Source: Olavius sp. associated proteobacterium Delta 1 (GTDB lineage: Bacteria; Desulfobacterota; Desulfobacteria; Desulfobacterales; JAFDCJ01). From it: a stretch of DNA of 42,045 bases. Positions 26,328-34,961 of this stretch are shown piece after piece. Position numbers and translations under genes: made by a program. The stretch spans positions 1 to 42,045 of the forward strand of contig CACVKW010000536.1 in the NCBI GenBank assembly GCA_902749685.1. Reading direction: 5' to 3'. Position 1 is the first letter of the stretch, and each line of letters begins with the position of its first letter. The notes below the pieces were generated by a model. That model saw only the letters and a list, made by a program, of their open reading frames with translations. It was not told where the DNA came from and made no database searches.

Positions 26328-26522
26328 ATGGCTAAAAAGGTTATTATCGATGACGATGAATGTATTGGCTGTGAAAGTTGTGTGGAACTCTGTGCGGAAG
26401 TATTTGCCTTTAATGAAGCAGAAGAGAAAGCAGAAGTCATTATGCCCGAAGGCGGGCCCGAGGACTGTATCGAAGAAGCGATGGATACCTGTCCGGTGGA
26501 GTGTATTCACTGGGAAGAATAA
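26328..26522 (+). CDS. Ferredoxin, single [4Fe-4S], Desulfovibrio type
   Basis: 64 aa. Cluster ligands are CIGCESC (C12, C15, C18) and the distant Cys of DTCPVECIHW. This closely follows the Desulfovibrio ferredoxin pattern, including the ending CPVQCIHWE. The extra Cys in CVELC and CPVEC may form a disulfide or be free. It acts as a low-potential electron carrier in the cytoplasm, for example between pyruvate oxidation and hydrogenases or the dehydratase activator. AAAGGAG lies eight bases before the ATG. It is a monocistronic unit with a long upstream region. Confidence 0.95.
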   Translation: MAKKVIIDDDECIGCESCVELCAEVFAFNEAEEKAEVIMPEGGPEDCIEEAMDTCPVECIHWEE

Positions 26523-26603
26523 AAACTAGTTTCAAAACCTGCTAAACGACACCTTAAATTTAGGCCTTTTACATTTTAGATCAGTTAAGCTCATTTATCC
26601 GAC

Positions 26604-27935
26604 CTACCTGATCTGCCCCAGTGAGGTCGTAGTTTGGCCGACCGGAAAAGCCCTTTCTTTGGCCCGCATCAGTAACAGACGCATGGTCGCTGACGATGCA
26701 AGGCTGCCCAGGGTCAAGCCCACCGCGCCAATCACCTGGCCCGGCGTGCCTAGCATGAGCAAGGTGAAACCGGCAACAACTATGGTGATCAGGAACATTC
26801 CATGACCGGTCAACACGGTTGTCGGCTTTTTGAGCCAGGCCGCCAAGCCTTCACTTTGGGCGCGGATGGCGACGCTGAGGGGAAAAAAAATCAGCGAGAC
26901 AGCGGTCATACGCACGAGGCCAAGATCGGCGAGATCCAGTTTCTGGAGCTTAACATAATATAACTCTGCCAGCCCGGGCAGGGTGAATATCAGCGGCAAC
27001 ATCCCCAGGAGGGCACCGGCTGCCAGAGAAAAGCGAAGTGTGCGGCGTTCTTGCAGGGATTGTGGTGGAAATGCGATCACGACTGCCTGAATGCGGGTGG
27101 CCGCAAAGGACATGGGGTTTACCAGCCCCAGGGCCAGGTAGTAAATCGGCAGGATGCGGTCCGGATCGGGTGCCCGGGCAATAAATGCGGCAAGAATAAT
27201 GGCTGAGGCCACCAAAAAATAGCCGCCCACCGACAGCGGGATGTTGAATATAAAAATTTCCTTCACACCGGGTGGTTTTTCCCGGCATGGTTCAAGAGAC
27301 CGAATAAACGGGACTGCGAATATGCCTGAGACCAGGGCCTCCAATGCGACCGGGATTGTGAGACAGACCACGGCCCAGATCGGGCCCACCAGTCCCACAA
27401 TGCAAAACAGCGGGGATAGCATGGCGGTCAGAATGATGCGGGCGATAGTTGCCATGCTGGCCTTGGCAGTAGCTCGGCCGACATACATGACCACAAAATA
27501 AGGTATCCGAAAGAAGAAAAGAAACTGCAGCGGCAGGCAGGATATTAATGTGATTTGGGCCGGTTGCTCAATGGAGGGCGGCAAACCGATAATTCGGCCG
27601 AACAGCAGATGAGACACAGCCGGGATACACAGGACAGCCTGAATACCAATGATCACCAGGCCGGTGGCCCGGATCATCAAGCGGAATTTTTGATATCCTT
27701 CACGGGTTTTAGCGTAGACCATGCCCGTCGTAACTGAACTGATGGCGAACATACCGAGAAAAAACATGACGGTGTTTGATTGTGCCAATCCGGCCAGGTT
27801 CACCGGACCACCGGGCCCCCTTGAGGCGACCATGGCTACAAGAGGATAGCTAAGGGCCTGAGAGGCAGCCTGAATTGCCAGCGGCAAAAAAAAACCGCTC
27901 AGTGTCCGGTATGTCGGAGAGGGTGATGAACTCAA
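26604..27935 (-). CDS. MOP/MATE-type flippase-like membrane protein coupled to murB
   Basis: 443 aa with about 12 hydrophobic segments and few charged loops; the pattern is that of the MOP exporter superfamily (MATE, Wzx, MurJ and relatives), for example IQAASQALSYPLVAMVASRG at the start. The exact subfamily is unclear; some similarity to ANKH-like members is possible. The gene uses a TTG start whose last two bases belong to the murB stop codon (TTGA overlap), with GGAGA six bases ahead, so translation is coupled. That link to peptidoglycan precursor synthesis hints at export of a lipid-linked precursor or another wall component (inference). No ATG occurs early enough to be an alternative. 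Confidence 0.72.
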   Translation of the reverse strand: MSSSPSPTYRTLSGFFLPLAIQAASQALSYPLVAMVASRGPGGPVNLAGLAQSNTVMFFLGMFAISSVTTGMVYAKTREGYQKFRLMIRATGLVIIGIQAVLCIPAVSHLLFGRIIGLPPSIEQPAQITLISCLPLQFLFFFRIPYFVVMYVGRATAKASMATIARIILTAMLSPLFCIVGLVGPIWAVVCLTIPVALEALVSGIFAVPFIRSLEPCREKPPGVKEIFIFNIPLSVGGYFLVASAIILAAFIARAPDPDRILPIYYLALGLVNPMSFAATRIQAVVIAFPPQSLQERRTLRFSLAAGALLGMLPLIFTLPGLAELYYVKLQKLDLADLGLVRMTAVSLIFFPLSVAIRAQSEGLAAWLKKPTTVLTGHGMFLITIVVAGFTLLMLGTPGQVIGAVGLTLGSLASSATMRLLLMRAKERAFPVGQTTTSLGQIR

Positions 27936-28849
27936 TCAAATTCTCCGATTAGCTTGACCTCTCGTTCGAGCCGGACGCCAAAACGATCCAGCACTCTTGC
28001 CTCAATTCGTCGAATCAAGGCATAAACATCGGCGGCTTTTGCGTTATCCGTATTTAGTATAAACCCGGCGTGCTTGGGACTGATCATGGCACCCCCGATC
28101 CGCTCACCTTTCAGACCGGCCTCTTCTATCAGGGCGCCCGCATAATATCCCGCCGGCCGTTTGAAGACACTGCCGCAGGAAGGATGCTCCAAAGGCTGTT
28201 TTTTATTGCGCAACGCCAGAATATCTGCCACCCTTGCCCTTAACGTGGCTGCGGCGGCTGTTTCAAAGTTGAATCGGGCCGACGTGATAACCACCTTGTT
28301 TAATTCCGGAACCTGACGGTAGCCGAAATTGATTCTGTCACGATTCACCTCAAATGGGGTTCCGTCAAATTCAAAGCCGCTGACCGATTCGGTGATGCCC
28401 TCGATTTCCTGACCGAAGGCACCGGCATTCATGCGCAGCGCTCCGCCGATCCCGCCGGGAATTCCGGCGAGCAACTCCATACCACCCAATCCTTTTTCTG
28501 TCGCGGCCCGGATAAGATTCATCAACAGGGTTCCGGCCAACACCTTTGCGAGATTTTTTTCAAAGGAAAACCCGCTTAGATTTTCAGCCAGATAAAGCGT
28601 GACGCCATCCCAGCCATTATCTGAAATCAAAAGATTCGAACCCCGCCCCAGGATAAAAAAAGGCAATTTATTGCCATGAATTAATTTAAGAACCCTCCCG
28701 ACCCCGGATTCCGTCGTCGGTGCGACCCATACCGCTGTTGGTCCGCCAATATTGTATGAGGTGTATGGTGCCAAAAGCCTGTCGGTTTGCACCTCGCCAT
28801 CCGCAATTTCGGATAGTTGTGATACATGCCTGTTGAGATCGATTTGCAT
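27932..28849 (-). CDS. murB: UDP-N-acetylenolpyruvoylglucosamine reductase
   Basis: 305 aa. Reduces UDP-GlcNAc-enolpyruvate with NADPH and bound FAD to UDP-MurNAc, the second committed step of peptidoglycan synthesis. Seen: SYNIGGPTAVWVAP and GRGSNLLISD (FAD site), GIPGGIGGALRMNAGAFGQE, the substrate Tyr region NFGYRQ, PSCGSVFKRP (catalytic Ser in GSVFK) and the C-terminal GGAMISPKHAGFI motif with a final Glu region. The arrangement is that of the short type II enzyme. It is followed without a gap by the MOP-like gene. It lies outside the usual division/cell-wall cluster; no other mur or fts gene is present here. Confidence 0.95.
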   Translation of the reverse strand: MQIDLNRHVSQLSEIADGEVQTDRLLAPYTSYNIGGPTAVWVAPTTESGVGRVLKLIHGNKLPFFILGRGSNLLISDNGWDGVTLYLAENLSGFSFEKNLAKVLAGTLLMNLIRAATEKGLGGMELLAGIPGGIGGALRMNAGAFGQEIEGITESVSGFEFDGTPFEVNRDRINFGYRQVPELNKVVITSARFNFETAAAATLRARVADILALRNKKQPLEHPSCGSVFKRPAGYYAGALIEEAGLKGERIGGAMISPKHAGFILNTDNAKAADVYALIRRIEARVLDRFGVRLEREVKLIGEFD

Positions 28850-29248
28850 TTGCTTTAATCCGATTTACTGCGCTTCCACCCCTGACAGGATTAAATCAAT
28901 CTGCTGATCCGTCTCCGCTGACATCAGGTGATGGTTGATCGTATTTTTCCTCGATAATTGAATTTGTCGAACTGTCCGGCAAAGATTCATATGGGGTTGT
29001 AATAACCATAAACTTTTCAATTTAATCATAAAAATCACATGAAAGCAATTTGCTTTATCATGGGATCCTGCATGCTCCTAAAACCTTTCTTGGCGCTTTG
29101 ATTGGTTTGTAAGAATCCGGCGGGAATTGCGACTTATAATAGATTTCGCTAAATTTTAAATTCTACCAAACCGAGGAATATCTCAATTGAAAATAACCTT
29201 GAACTTTGAACCCTGAAACTTTCAAACGTTTTTTTATGGAGATGAAAT
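28850..29248. other. Intergenic region
   Basis: About 400 AT-rich bases between the divergent murB and the small gene at 29,249. It includes another copy of the dispersed CCTTGAACTTTGAACCCTG motif (29,198-29,217). No gene or clear regulatory site is seen. Confidence 0.5.
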
Positions 29249-29449
29249 ATGTTTCGCAATATTCTGTCAACAAATATAATTATTCCTCTGATGGTTCTTA
29301 CTGTTATCCCGTTCATATCAGGCTTTACTTTCTCCAGGGCTATTGAGGAGAAAGGTAAAAACTACATCGTAGATTTGCACGGTGAGCACTGGGATGTGAC
29401 CCAGGCCAAATCCCTTGGATTCGATCCGCAGTCGAGGATTATGGACTAG
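29249..29449 (+). CDS. Small membrane or exported hypothetical protein, possibly 3'-truncated
   Basis: 66 aa. An N-terminal hydrophobic segment (IIIPLMVLTVIPFISGF, about 11-27) acts as signal or anchor; the rest would lie outside. The part KNYIVDLHGEHWDVTQAKSL resembles small proteins I have seen in sulfate reducers, in which the sequence runs on after GFDP with a Gly/Phe-rich end. Here it stops early at SRIMD, so a frameshift or point change may have cut the tail. GGAG lies seven bases before the ATG. The function is unknown. Confidence 0.55.
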   Translation: MFRNILSTNIIIPLMVLTVIPFISGFTFSRAIEEKGKNYIVDLHGEHWDVTQAKSLGFDPQSRIMD

Positions 29450-29906
29450 TTTGAAGTGGGAAGGCGGAATGCGGAAGTGGGAAGTGGGAAGTCGGAAATG
29501 GGGAAGGCGGAATGATGTAGCATGGGGCAGGGCGCTTAGCGCATAGGGTGAAGATAGAGGACAGAGGACGGATGACAGAAGACAGAGGACGGATGGCAGA
29601 TGTCAGAAGGTAGATGACGGAGGGCCCTCCTTCGCCTTTCGGGCTGCAGAGGGCAGGCAGTTATCAGGGACATTTGAAGTTGGAATGACGCGATTTCGGG
29701 AAAATTGAATTTAATCCGCCTACGGCGGACGAGGGTTTAATTCCCCGCCCCTCGGAGCGATTATAATTTTCCGCTTGATACCCCGTTGCTTGCAGCGGGG
29801 TAGTTCATTGCATCCTATATAAATCGATAGAATTCCTTAATTCGTCATTCAGCCTTCGGCTCTCACAATTCCTTCCGACTTCCGCATTCCGACTTCCGAA
29901 TTCCAG
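29450..29906. other. Repeat-filled intergenic region
   Basis: Three layers: purine-rich degenerate repeats such as GGAAGTGGGAAGTCGGAA (29,455-29,515); GACAGAGGACGGATGACAGA units (29,557-29,625); and the second copy of the 100-bp triple-hairpin element. Near 29,870-29,902 a pyrimidine-rich stretch (CTTCCGACTTCCGCATTCC) is the reverse complement of the first type. No gene. Confidence 0.7.
29710..29809 (-). repeat. 100-bp triple-hairpin intergenic repeat, copy 2
   Basis: The reverse complement of 1882-1981, with two differences in 100 bases. The changes at CGGGG and CGCTCC restore the pairing of the first hairpin and weaken that of the second, respectively. No target duplication is visible at its edges. 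Confidence 0.9.
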
Positions 29907-31211
29907 CTATCCTATTACCGAAAAACTGCTGTTGCGATTAATTTTGCGGTTGCGATGAAAGGCGGCCATATCAATGGTAAGGCCTAAATGGGGCAGCTTG
30001 TATTTTATCGGTGCTGCATCGTGATCATAGCCTTGCTCTACTTTACCGATCAGTTCGGCCATCATGCCGCCCACCACCGGCGCGGTTTTGAACTGGTTGC
30101 CGCTGGTGCCGATGGCCTGGTAATAGCCCTTTAAATCTGATTTATCGTAAATCGGAATCCAGTCGTCGCTGACATCGTATAGATCGACGATACCTGATGG
30201 TTGATTGGGAATCGGCAGCCCCGGAATTCGCCGTGCCAGTCGGTAGACTTGTGCTTGCCACTGGCTTTCGGATACCTGGTTATCGAAAATATCCGGATCC
30301 ACCCAATCCTGGGGATCGCACGCCGGGTCGACACTTCCCGTCAAAATCATGTTACCGGCCTCAGGCCGATAGTAAGCTCCGATATCCGCATCATTGGTGT
30401 GATAGCCTGCTTCTTCCGGGCTGTAATCGTCGGGTGGGGGCACGACATGAACCTCGTGTCGCAGGGCGCGGGTCTTGATATTATCGTTGCCGCTGATTCC
30501 GGCCAGCTCGGTGATTTTAAAAGAGTGGGGGCCGCTGACATTGACGATGACAGGGGCGTCGATCTGCTCCTCGTTATCCAGGGTAACCCCCAGAACTTTC
30601 AGATCATCGCGTCGAATTTCGGTCACCCGCCGGTTGTATTTAAACGCGGCTCCCCGGGCCCGGGCCGCACATTCAACATTCTGGGTGGCCAGCTGCGGAT
30701 CGCCGACATAGCCTGATTCAGGCGTGTAGCAGGCGCCCTCCAGCCAAACGCTGGAGCCATCCAAAAAGTGAGGATCGTCAGGCCGCCGGGGGGGATAAAA
30801 TGAATGAAAATCAGCTATCGGTATCTTCTTTTGGAGTGTGGCCAGGTCCCATTCTTCGTATTTCACCCCAATGCTCTCGAAGTTATTCCTGACGCCGGGC
30901 CAATCAATCACCCTGTTTTTGATGAAGACCGAGCCGGTGTTGTGATACCCGGCCAAACCGCGGGGATCCTTGACCCCGATGTATTCGCGCCAGTGGTGCC
31001 AGTACCAGGCACTTTCGTAAGCAAGGGCTACGCCATCGCGGGTGGAGTAATAGAAGCGTACATTGCCGCAGGAATTTGAGGTTGACCCGGCGCCTGCCGC
31101 AGGTTGAAAATCAATGTTTAATGTGCGGTACCCATTTTTGCTCAGGTCATAAGCAATACAGCAGCCGATTATACCGGCACCGATGATGATTGCGTTGTAA
31201 TTATCGGACAT
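29907..31211 (-). CDS. FAD-dependent amino-acid/amine oxidoreductase (DAO family)
   Basis: 434 aa. The N-terminal Rossmann FAD motif is AIIIGAGIIGCCIAYDLSKN. The DAO fold continues with SNSCGNVRFYYSTRDG, a central VIVNVSGPHSFKI segment and the FAD-closing end GYYQAIGTSGNQFKTAPVVG. Such enzymes oxidise secondary or primary amino acids or N-methyl glycines; in anaerobes the electrons go to a quinone or protein acceptor rather than oxygen. The start has GGAG eight bases ahead. It is the last gene of the amino-acid uptake operon, 185 bases after the dehydrogenase gene, which makes the imported amino acid or a derivative the likely substrate. Confidence 0.87.
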   Translation of the reverse strand: MSDNYNAIIIGAGIIGCCIAYDLSKNGYRTLNIDFQPAAGAGSTSNSCGNVRFYYSTRDGVALAYESAWYWHHWREYIGVKDPRGLAGYHNTGSVFIKNRVIDWPGVRNNFESIGVKYEEWDLATLQKKIPIADFHSFYPPRRPDDPHFLDGSSVWLEGACYTPESGYVGDPQLATQNVECAARARGAAFKYNRRVTEIRRDDLKVLGVTLDNEEQIDAPVIVNVSGPHSFKITELAGISGNDNIKTRALRHEVHVVPPPDDYSPEEAGYHTNDADIGAYYRPEAGNMILTGSVDPACDPQDWVDPDIFDNQVSESQWQAQVYRLARRIPGLPIPNQPSGIVDLYDVSDDWIPIYDKSDLKGYYQAIGTSGNQFKTAPVVGGMMAELIGKVEQGYDHDAAPIKYKLPHLGLTIDMAAFHRNRKINRNSSFSVIG

Positions 31212-31396
31212 CGTTATATCTCCATCGAAATGGTTTTTATGTAATTTAAAACCTATACATTAACTCTAAAAATGAGCCAATTTTTTAAACAATATTTTAA
31301 TAGATTAACGCCAAATTGGGGGATTGAGGAATTCAGGAATTGAAGGAATTCTATCTGTTTTAATTTATTGATTTTATCCATTAATTCCTCAATCCC

Positions 31397-33001
31397 TCAA
31401 TACTTCAGATCTCTATAGCTTCCCGTCCCGTAAAAAAATCCTTTTTTGGTATACTCATTCACCAGATCCTGCTCAAAGTCCCGATTATCCCCGTTAAACG
31501 CCAGCCGCAATTTTTCCAGCAATTGTTCCGTCGGTCTCTGCCCCAAAAGCCGCCGGCGCCGGGTGCTGCGAAATAAAATCCGATCAGAGATTACCTGGGG
31601 CGGCAAATCATAACGCCGGGACCAGCGCAGCACTTTGGCCACATAATCTTTAATCAGTTTAATTTTATCGGAAATATCAAAGGGGCACTTGCCGAAAATT
31701 CCCGTCATGACTGAATACGCGACACCGGTAACACCGCCGGCGCCGATTCCCTCATAGGGGACCACCGGTAGTCCGGCGTTGTGAAACAGCCAGGGGCCGT
31801 TAATCTGGTCCGGGAAAAGATTGTTGGCAGGCCCACCGATGATGCGAACACCGGCTTTTGACAGCCGAGCCAGGTTGCGCCGGTTGAGTATATCCCGCAG
31901 GGCACAGGGGCAAAAGATATCTGCCGGTGTGTCGTATACATCATTCGGATCTTTTAAGAATAATGCCTGGCGGGTTGAAAAGGCTTTTTTGCATTCGGCT
32001 TTAAAACTGCTGCAGGTTTTAGCGTCGGGCTCTGCAATTATTACTTTGGTACCGTTTTCGATCAGGTGCTGCGCCAGACGATAGCCGACCTCACCGATCC
32101 CCTGGAGTGAAACGGTCAGACAGCTCAGCGGGGGGGCGCCCGGTAAACTTGCAGCCATGGCCTGCAGGCTTGGTAAACAGGCATCAGCTGTGACCAATGC
32201 GGAGGGGATGCCATCGCTATAGACGCCCATGGGAACCACTGTCGTGGGTGCCACCGGCAGGGCATATTTCTCAAGGTCGTTTAATGAAAGCCCCAGATCG
32301 GCCGACGTTACGATAAAACCCAACCGTTCAAAGGCAGCGAATATGGACCGCAACACTTTAGGTTTGTGACGCATATCACCATAGACCGTTATTTTGTTGC
32401 CGCCGCTGGGGGTCTGGACGACCTGGATTTTCATGGCCACCGCCAGGCTCATATCCATGGCGTCCGAAATGGCGGCTGCCCGATTCGGATAATTAATCCA
32501 GCGGATACCACCCGGTCCCAAAAAGCGAAATTTACCGTCGGCCCCATCCACGACTGCAAAAGAGGGAATCGAGGTATAGCAAACAAAATCCGGATTCCGG
32601 CCTTTCAACTCAAAAAGTGCCGTGTGGCCGCGCCAGTGAGGCTGGCTTGATTTGGGCAGTGCACTCGGATGACGAATCCAGCGCATGACCGTGCCGTCAT
32701 CCATGGCTAACAGGCGTTGCGATACCGGTCCATCCGGCCGGGACGGCATCGGAATATCCAGAATGCCGGGCGGGGCTTCGCCTCTCAGTTTGGATTTTGC
32801 GGAATTCAGCGTTAGCGCACCTGCAAAAACAAAGAGCCGATCCCGCTCGCGGAACCAGCCTTTTTCTTCGGCGGCATAACCGTATGCCTGTCTGACAAAC
32901 TGCAGATCTTCAGAATTCCCGGGATCCAGCCAGATGATTTTGCCGTTGGGGACCTTTATGACTCTATTGTCTTTTTTGGGCCGGACTACGGTTTGCATCA
33001 T
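31397..33001 (-). CDS. Glu/Leu/Phe/Val-type dehydrogenase with long N-terminal extension
   Basis: 534 aa, far longer than leucine or phenylalanine dehydrogenases (350-380). From about residue 158 it aligns by eye with that family: FLGPGGIRWINYP, then AVAMKIQVVQTPSGGNKITV with the two catalytic lysines K191 and K203, VTSADLGLSLND, the NAD site LQGIGEVGYRLA (300-310) and ADIFCPCALRDILN. Both lysines are kept, so oxidative deamination of an amino acid with NAD(P) is likely. The first about 150 residues (GWFRERDRLFVFAGALTLNS and a WIRHPSALPKSSQPHW stretch) are unusual and have no assigned role. The C-terminal about 90 residues are Arg-rich and helical. AGGA precedes the ATG. It lies in the amino-acid ABC-transporter operon. 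Confidence 0.82.
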   Translation of the reverse strand: MMQTVVRPKKDNRVIKVPNGKIIWLDPGNSEDLQFVRQAYGYAAEEKGWFRERDRLFVFAGALTLNSAKSKLRGEAPPGILDIPMPSRPDGPVSQRLLAMDDGTVMRWIRHPSALPKSSQPHWRGHTALFELKGRNPDFVCYTSIPSFAVVDGADGKFRFLGPGGIRWINYPNRAAAISDAMDMSLAVAMKIQVVQTPSGGNKITVYGDMRHKPKVLRSIFAAFERLGFIVTSADLGLSLNDLEKYALPVAPTTVVPMGVYSDGIPSALVTADACLPSLQAMAASLPGAPPLSCLTVSLQGIGEVGYRLAQHLIENGTKVIIAEPDAKTCSSFKAECKKAFSTRQALFLKDPNDVYDTPADIFCPCALRDILNRRNLARLSKAGVRIIGGPANNLFPDQINGPWLFHNAGLPVVPYEGIGAGGVTGVAYSVMTGIFGKCPFDISDKIKLIKDYVAKVLRWSRRYDLPPQVISDRILFRSTRRRRLLGQRPTEQLLEKLRLAFNGDNRDFEQDLVNEYTKKGFFYGTGSYRDLKY

Positions 33002-33286
33002 ATTAATCCTAGGCCGGGCAGGCCGTAATTGAAAATTGAAGATTGTAAATTGAATATTTGTGGATGTCGCTGCGCTCCGTCTTTTAAAATATGGATAGAA
33101 TACATGACTTCGACATTCGATATTTGTTTTTTTATAAACTCCCCAAGGCAGAATTCTCTCTTTCGATCAAACTGTTCGTTTCGGTGGCCAGCGGCCGGCC
33201 GACACCTGGTATCTAAACCGTCTGGGTTAACAATAACTAATTTCGGATTATTGGGAATGCTTGACCTAAAAATCATCGGCATTTCT

Positions 33287-34045
33287 TCAAAGTATCTGGC
33301 TTAAAAATTCCTTTGTACGGGGGTCTGCGGGAGATTCAAAAAACACCTTGGGCGGCCCGTGCTCGACGATGACGCCGTTGTCAGTAAAGTACATGTGATC
33401 GGCCAGTTCCCTGGCAAAGCCCATTTCATGCGTGACGAGCAGACAGGTCATGCCTTCTTCGGCCAGATCGCGGATGGTTACCAGGACTTCTTTAACCGTT
33501 TCAGGATCAAGCGCTGCCGTCACCTCGTCAAAAAGCATCACTTCCGGATTCATCGCCAGGGAACGGGCAATGGCCACGCGCTGCTGCTGGCCGCCCGACA
33601 ATTCACCCGGATAAAAATCTTCTTTGCCCTCCAGGCGAACCTTTCTCATTAAAGCAAAAGCGCGATCTTTGACTTGTTCGGCGTCCTGCTTCAAGACGTG
33701 GATGGGCGCCATCATGATATTTTGCAAGGCTGTTTTGTGGGGGAACAAATTGTATTGTTGAAAAACCATGCCGACGATTTTTCTAAGTTCGAGTTTATCC
33801 AGGCGGGGGTCATGGACTTCCATGTCCTTGACCTTGATAGAGCCGGAATCGATTTTAACCAGCCCGTTGATACAGCGCAGCAAGGTGGACTTGCCGGAAC
33901 CCGAGGGGCCGATGATACAAATTACTTCGCCCTCGGCAACATCGAAAGAAATGCCTTTGATAACCTGATTATCACCAAATGACTGATACACATCGGCGAT
34001 ATTGACGATGGAAATGTTATTCGTCTGGTCGGCAGTCGCAGGCAT
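33287..34045 (-). CDS. Polar amino-acid ABC transporter, ATP-binding protein (GlnQ-like)
   Basis: 252 aa. It powers uptake through the two neighbouring permeases at the inner membrane. Walker A GPSGSGKST (46-54), Q-loop FQQYNLFPHKT, signature LSGGQQQRVAIARSLA, Walker B VMLFDEVTAALDPE and the H-loop LLVTHEMGFA are all present. The V in DEVTAALD replaces the usual P of DEPTSALD, a conservative oddity. AGGA precedes the ATG at about eight bases. It is 13 bases downstream of the permease gene. Confidence 0.94.
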   Translation of the reverse strand: MPATADQTNNISIVNIADVYQSFGDNQVIKGISFDVAEGEVICIIGPSGSGKSTLLRCINGLVKIDSGSIKVKDMEVHDPRLDKLELRKIVGMVFQQYNLFPHKTALQNIMMAPIHVLKQDAEQVKDRAFALMRKVRLEGKEDFYPGELSGGQQQRVAIARSLAMNPEVMLFDEVTAALDPETVKEVLVTIRDLAEEGMTCLLVTHEMGFARELADHMYFTDNGVIVEHGPPKVFFESPADPRTKEFLSQIL

Positions 34046-34058
34046 CCATTTAATCCTT

Positions 34059-34961
34059 TCAATTTTTTAGCGCGAATTTGCTTTCGAGGCGAATGGTCCA
34101 CCTGGCAATCGGATAGCAGTAAGCAAAAAACCAGACCAGTACAAAGCTGTAGATGGGCACGAGCAACTCGGGGCGACCCTCGGCCGCCAGCACCTGTCCC
34201 GCCAACGTCATGACCTCTTCCACGCCCACGATGGAGGCCAGAACGGTGGCCATAGTCAAAATAGCATAAAGGTTCATCCAGGGCGGCAGCATGCGTTTAT
34301 AGCACTGGGGCAGGATGATCAACCAGATTTGCTGGCGACGGGTGAATGCCAGGGATTCTGACGCCTCCCACTGGCCGGATGGAATGGAATTAACTGCACC
34401 ACGGACAATTTCAGCCACATTAGCCATGACCGGTAGAGAAAGGCCGATGACGGCTTTGATCCAGTCCGGGAACGGAATACGCAGTCCGCCGATCGTGATT
34501 TCAAATGGGAGCATAAACATACAGTAAAACAGCAATACCAGCCAGGGAGAGTTTCTGAAAAATTGCGTCAGAAACCTTGAGGATAACCGAACCGGCGGCA
34601 GTACGGAAATTTGCAGGACGCCCAGGACTGATCCAAATACGGTGCCGATTGCCATGGACATGAAGCTGATCAGGATATTAAAACCAAAACCCTTCAAGAG
34701 CAGCGGTGTCCAGGCTAGAATCGTCTTAATGGTGGAAGGTTGATCGGTTCCGTTTTGAACGCCGGCGGCAAAAGCGCTGGCACCGAAAAATAAAAACAGC
34801 CACATCAGGTGAATTGCGCGTATATGACCGACGGGCAGTTGATCCAATTTTTGATCTGCGCTCGAAGTGTTGGTCTTAGCAGGCCCAATCGGCAGCAACA
34901 CTGCCAGTTCATGCTTGGGATTCAGCCGGGGCGCGCGCCTTTTGCTGTTGCTTCTGAGCAT
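34059..34961 (-). CDS. Amino-acid ABC transporter permease 2
   Basis: 300 aa. After a polar N-terminal tail of about 50 residues and one extra hydrophobic segment (MWLFLFFGASAFAAGV) comes the HisM-type permease core: GFGFNILISFMSMAIGTVFG, FFRNSPWLVLLFYCMFMLPF and the EAA loop EASESLAFTRRQQIWLIILP that docks the ATPase. The ATG is directly next to the TAA stop of permease 1 and uses a GGGAG inside that gene. The pair should form a heterodimeric channel. Confidence 0.92.
   Translation of the reverse strand: MLRSNSKRRAPRLNPKHELAVLLPIGPAKTNTSSADQKLDQLPVGHIRAIHLMWLFLFFGASAFAAGVQNGTDQPSTIKTILAWTPLLLKGFGFNILISFMSMAIGTVFGSVLGVLQISVLPPVRLSSRFLTQFFRNSPWLVLLFYCMFMLPFEITIGGLRIPFPDWIKAVIGLSLPVMANVAEIVRGAVNSIPSGQWEASESLAFTRRQQIWLIILPQCYKRMLPPWMNLYAILTMATVLASIVGVEEVMTLAGQVLAAEGRPELLVPIYSFVLVWFFAYCYPIARWTIRLESKFALKN

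Noticed and set aside
29557..29625. GACAGAGGACGG repeats as a CRISPR array
   Set aside because: Unit length and spacing are irregular, there are no unique spacers and no cas genes in the window.
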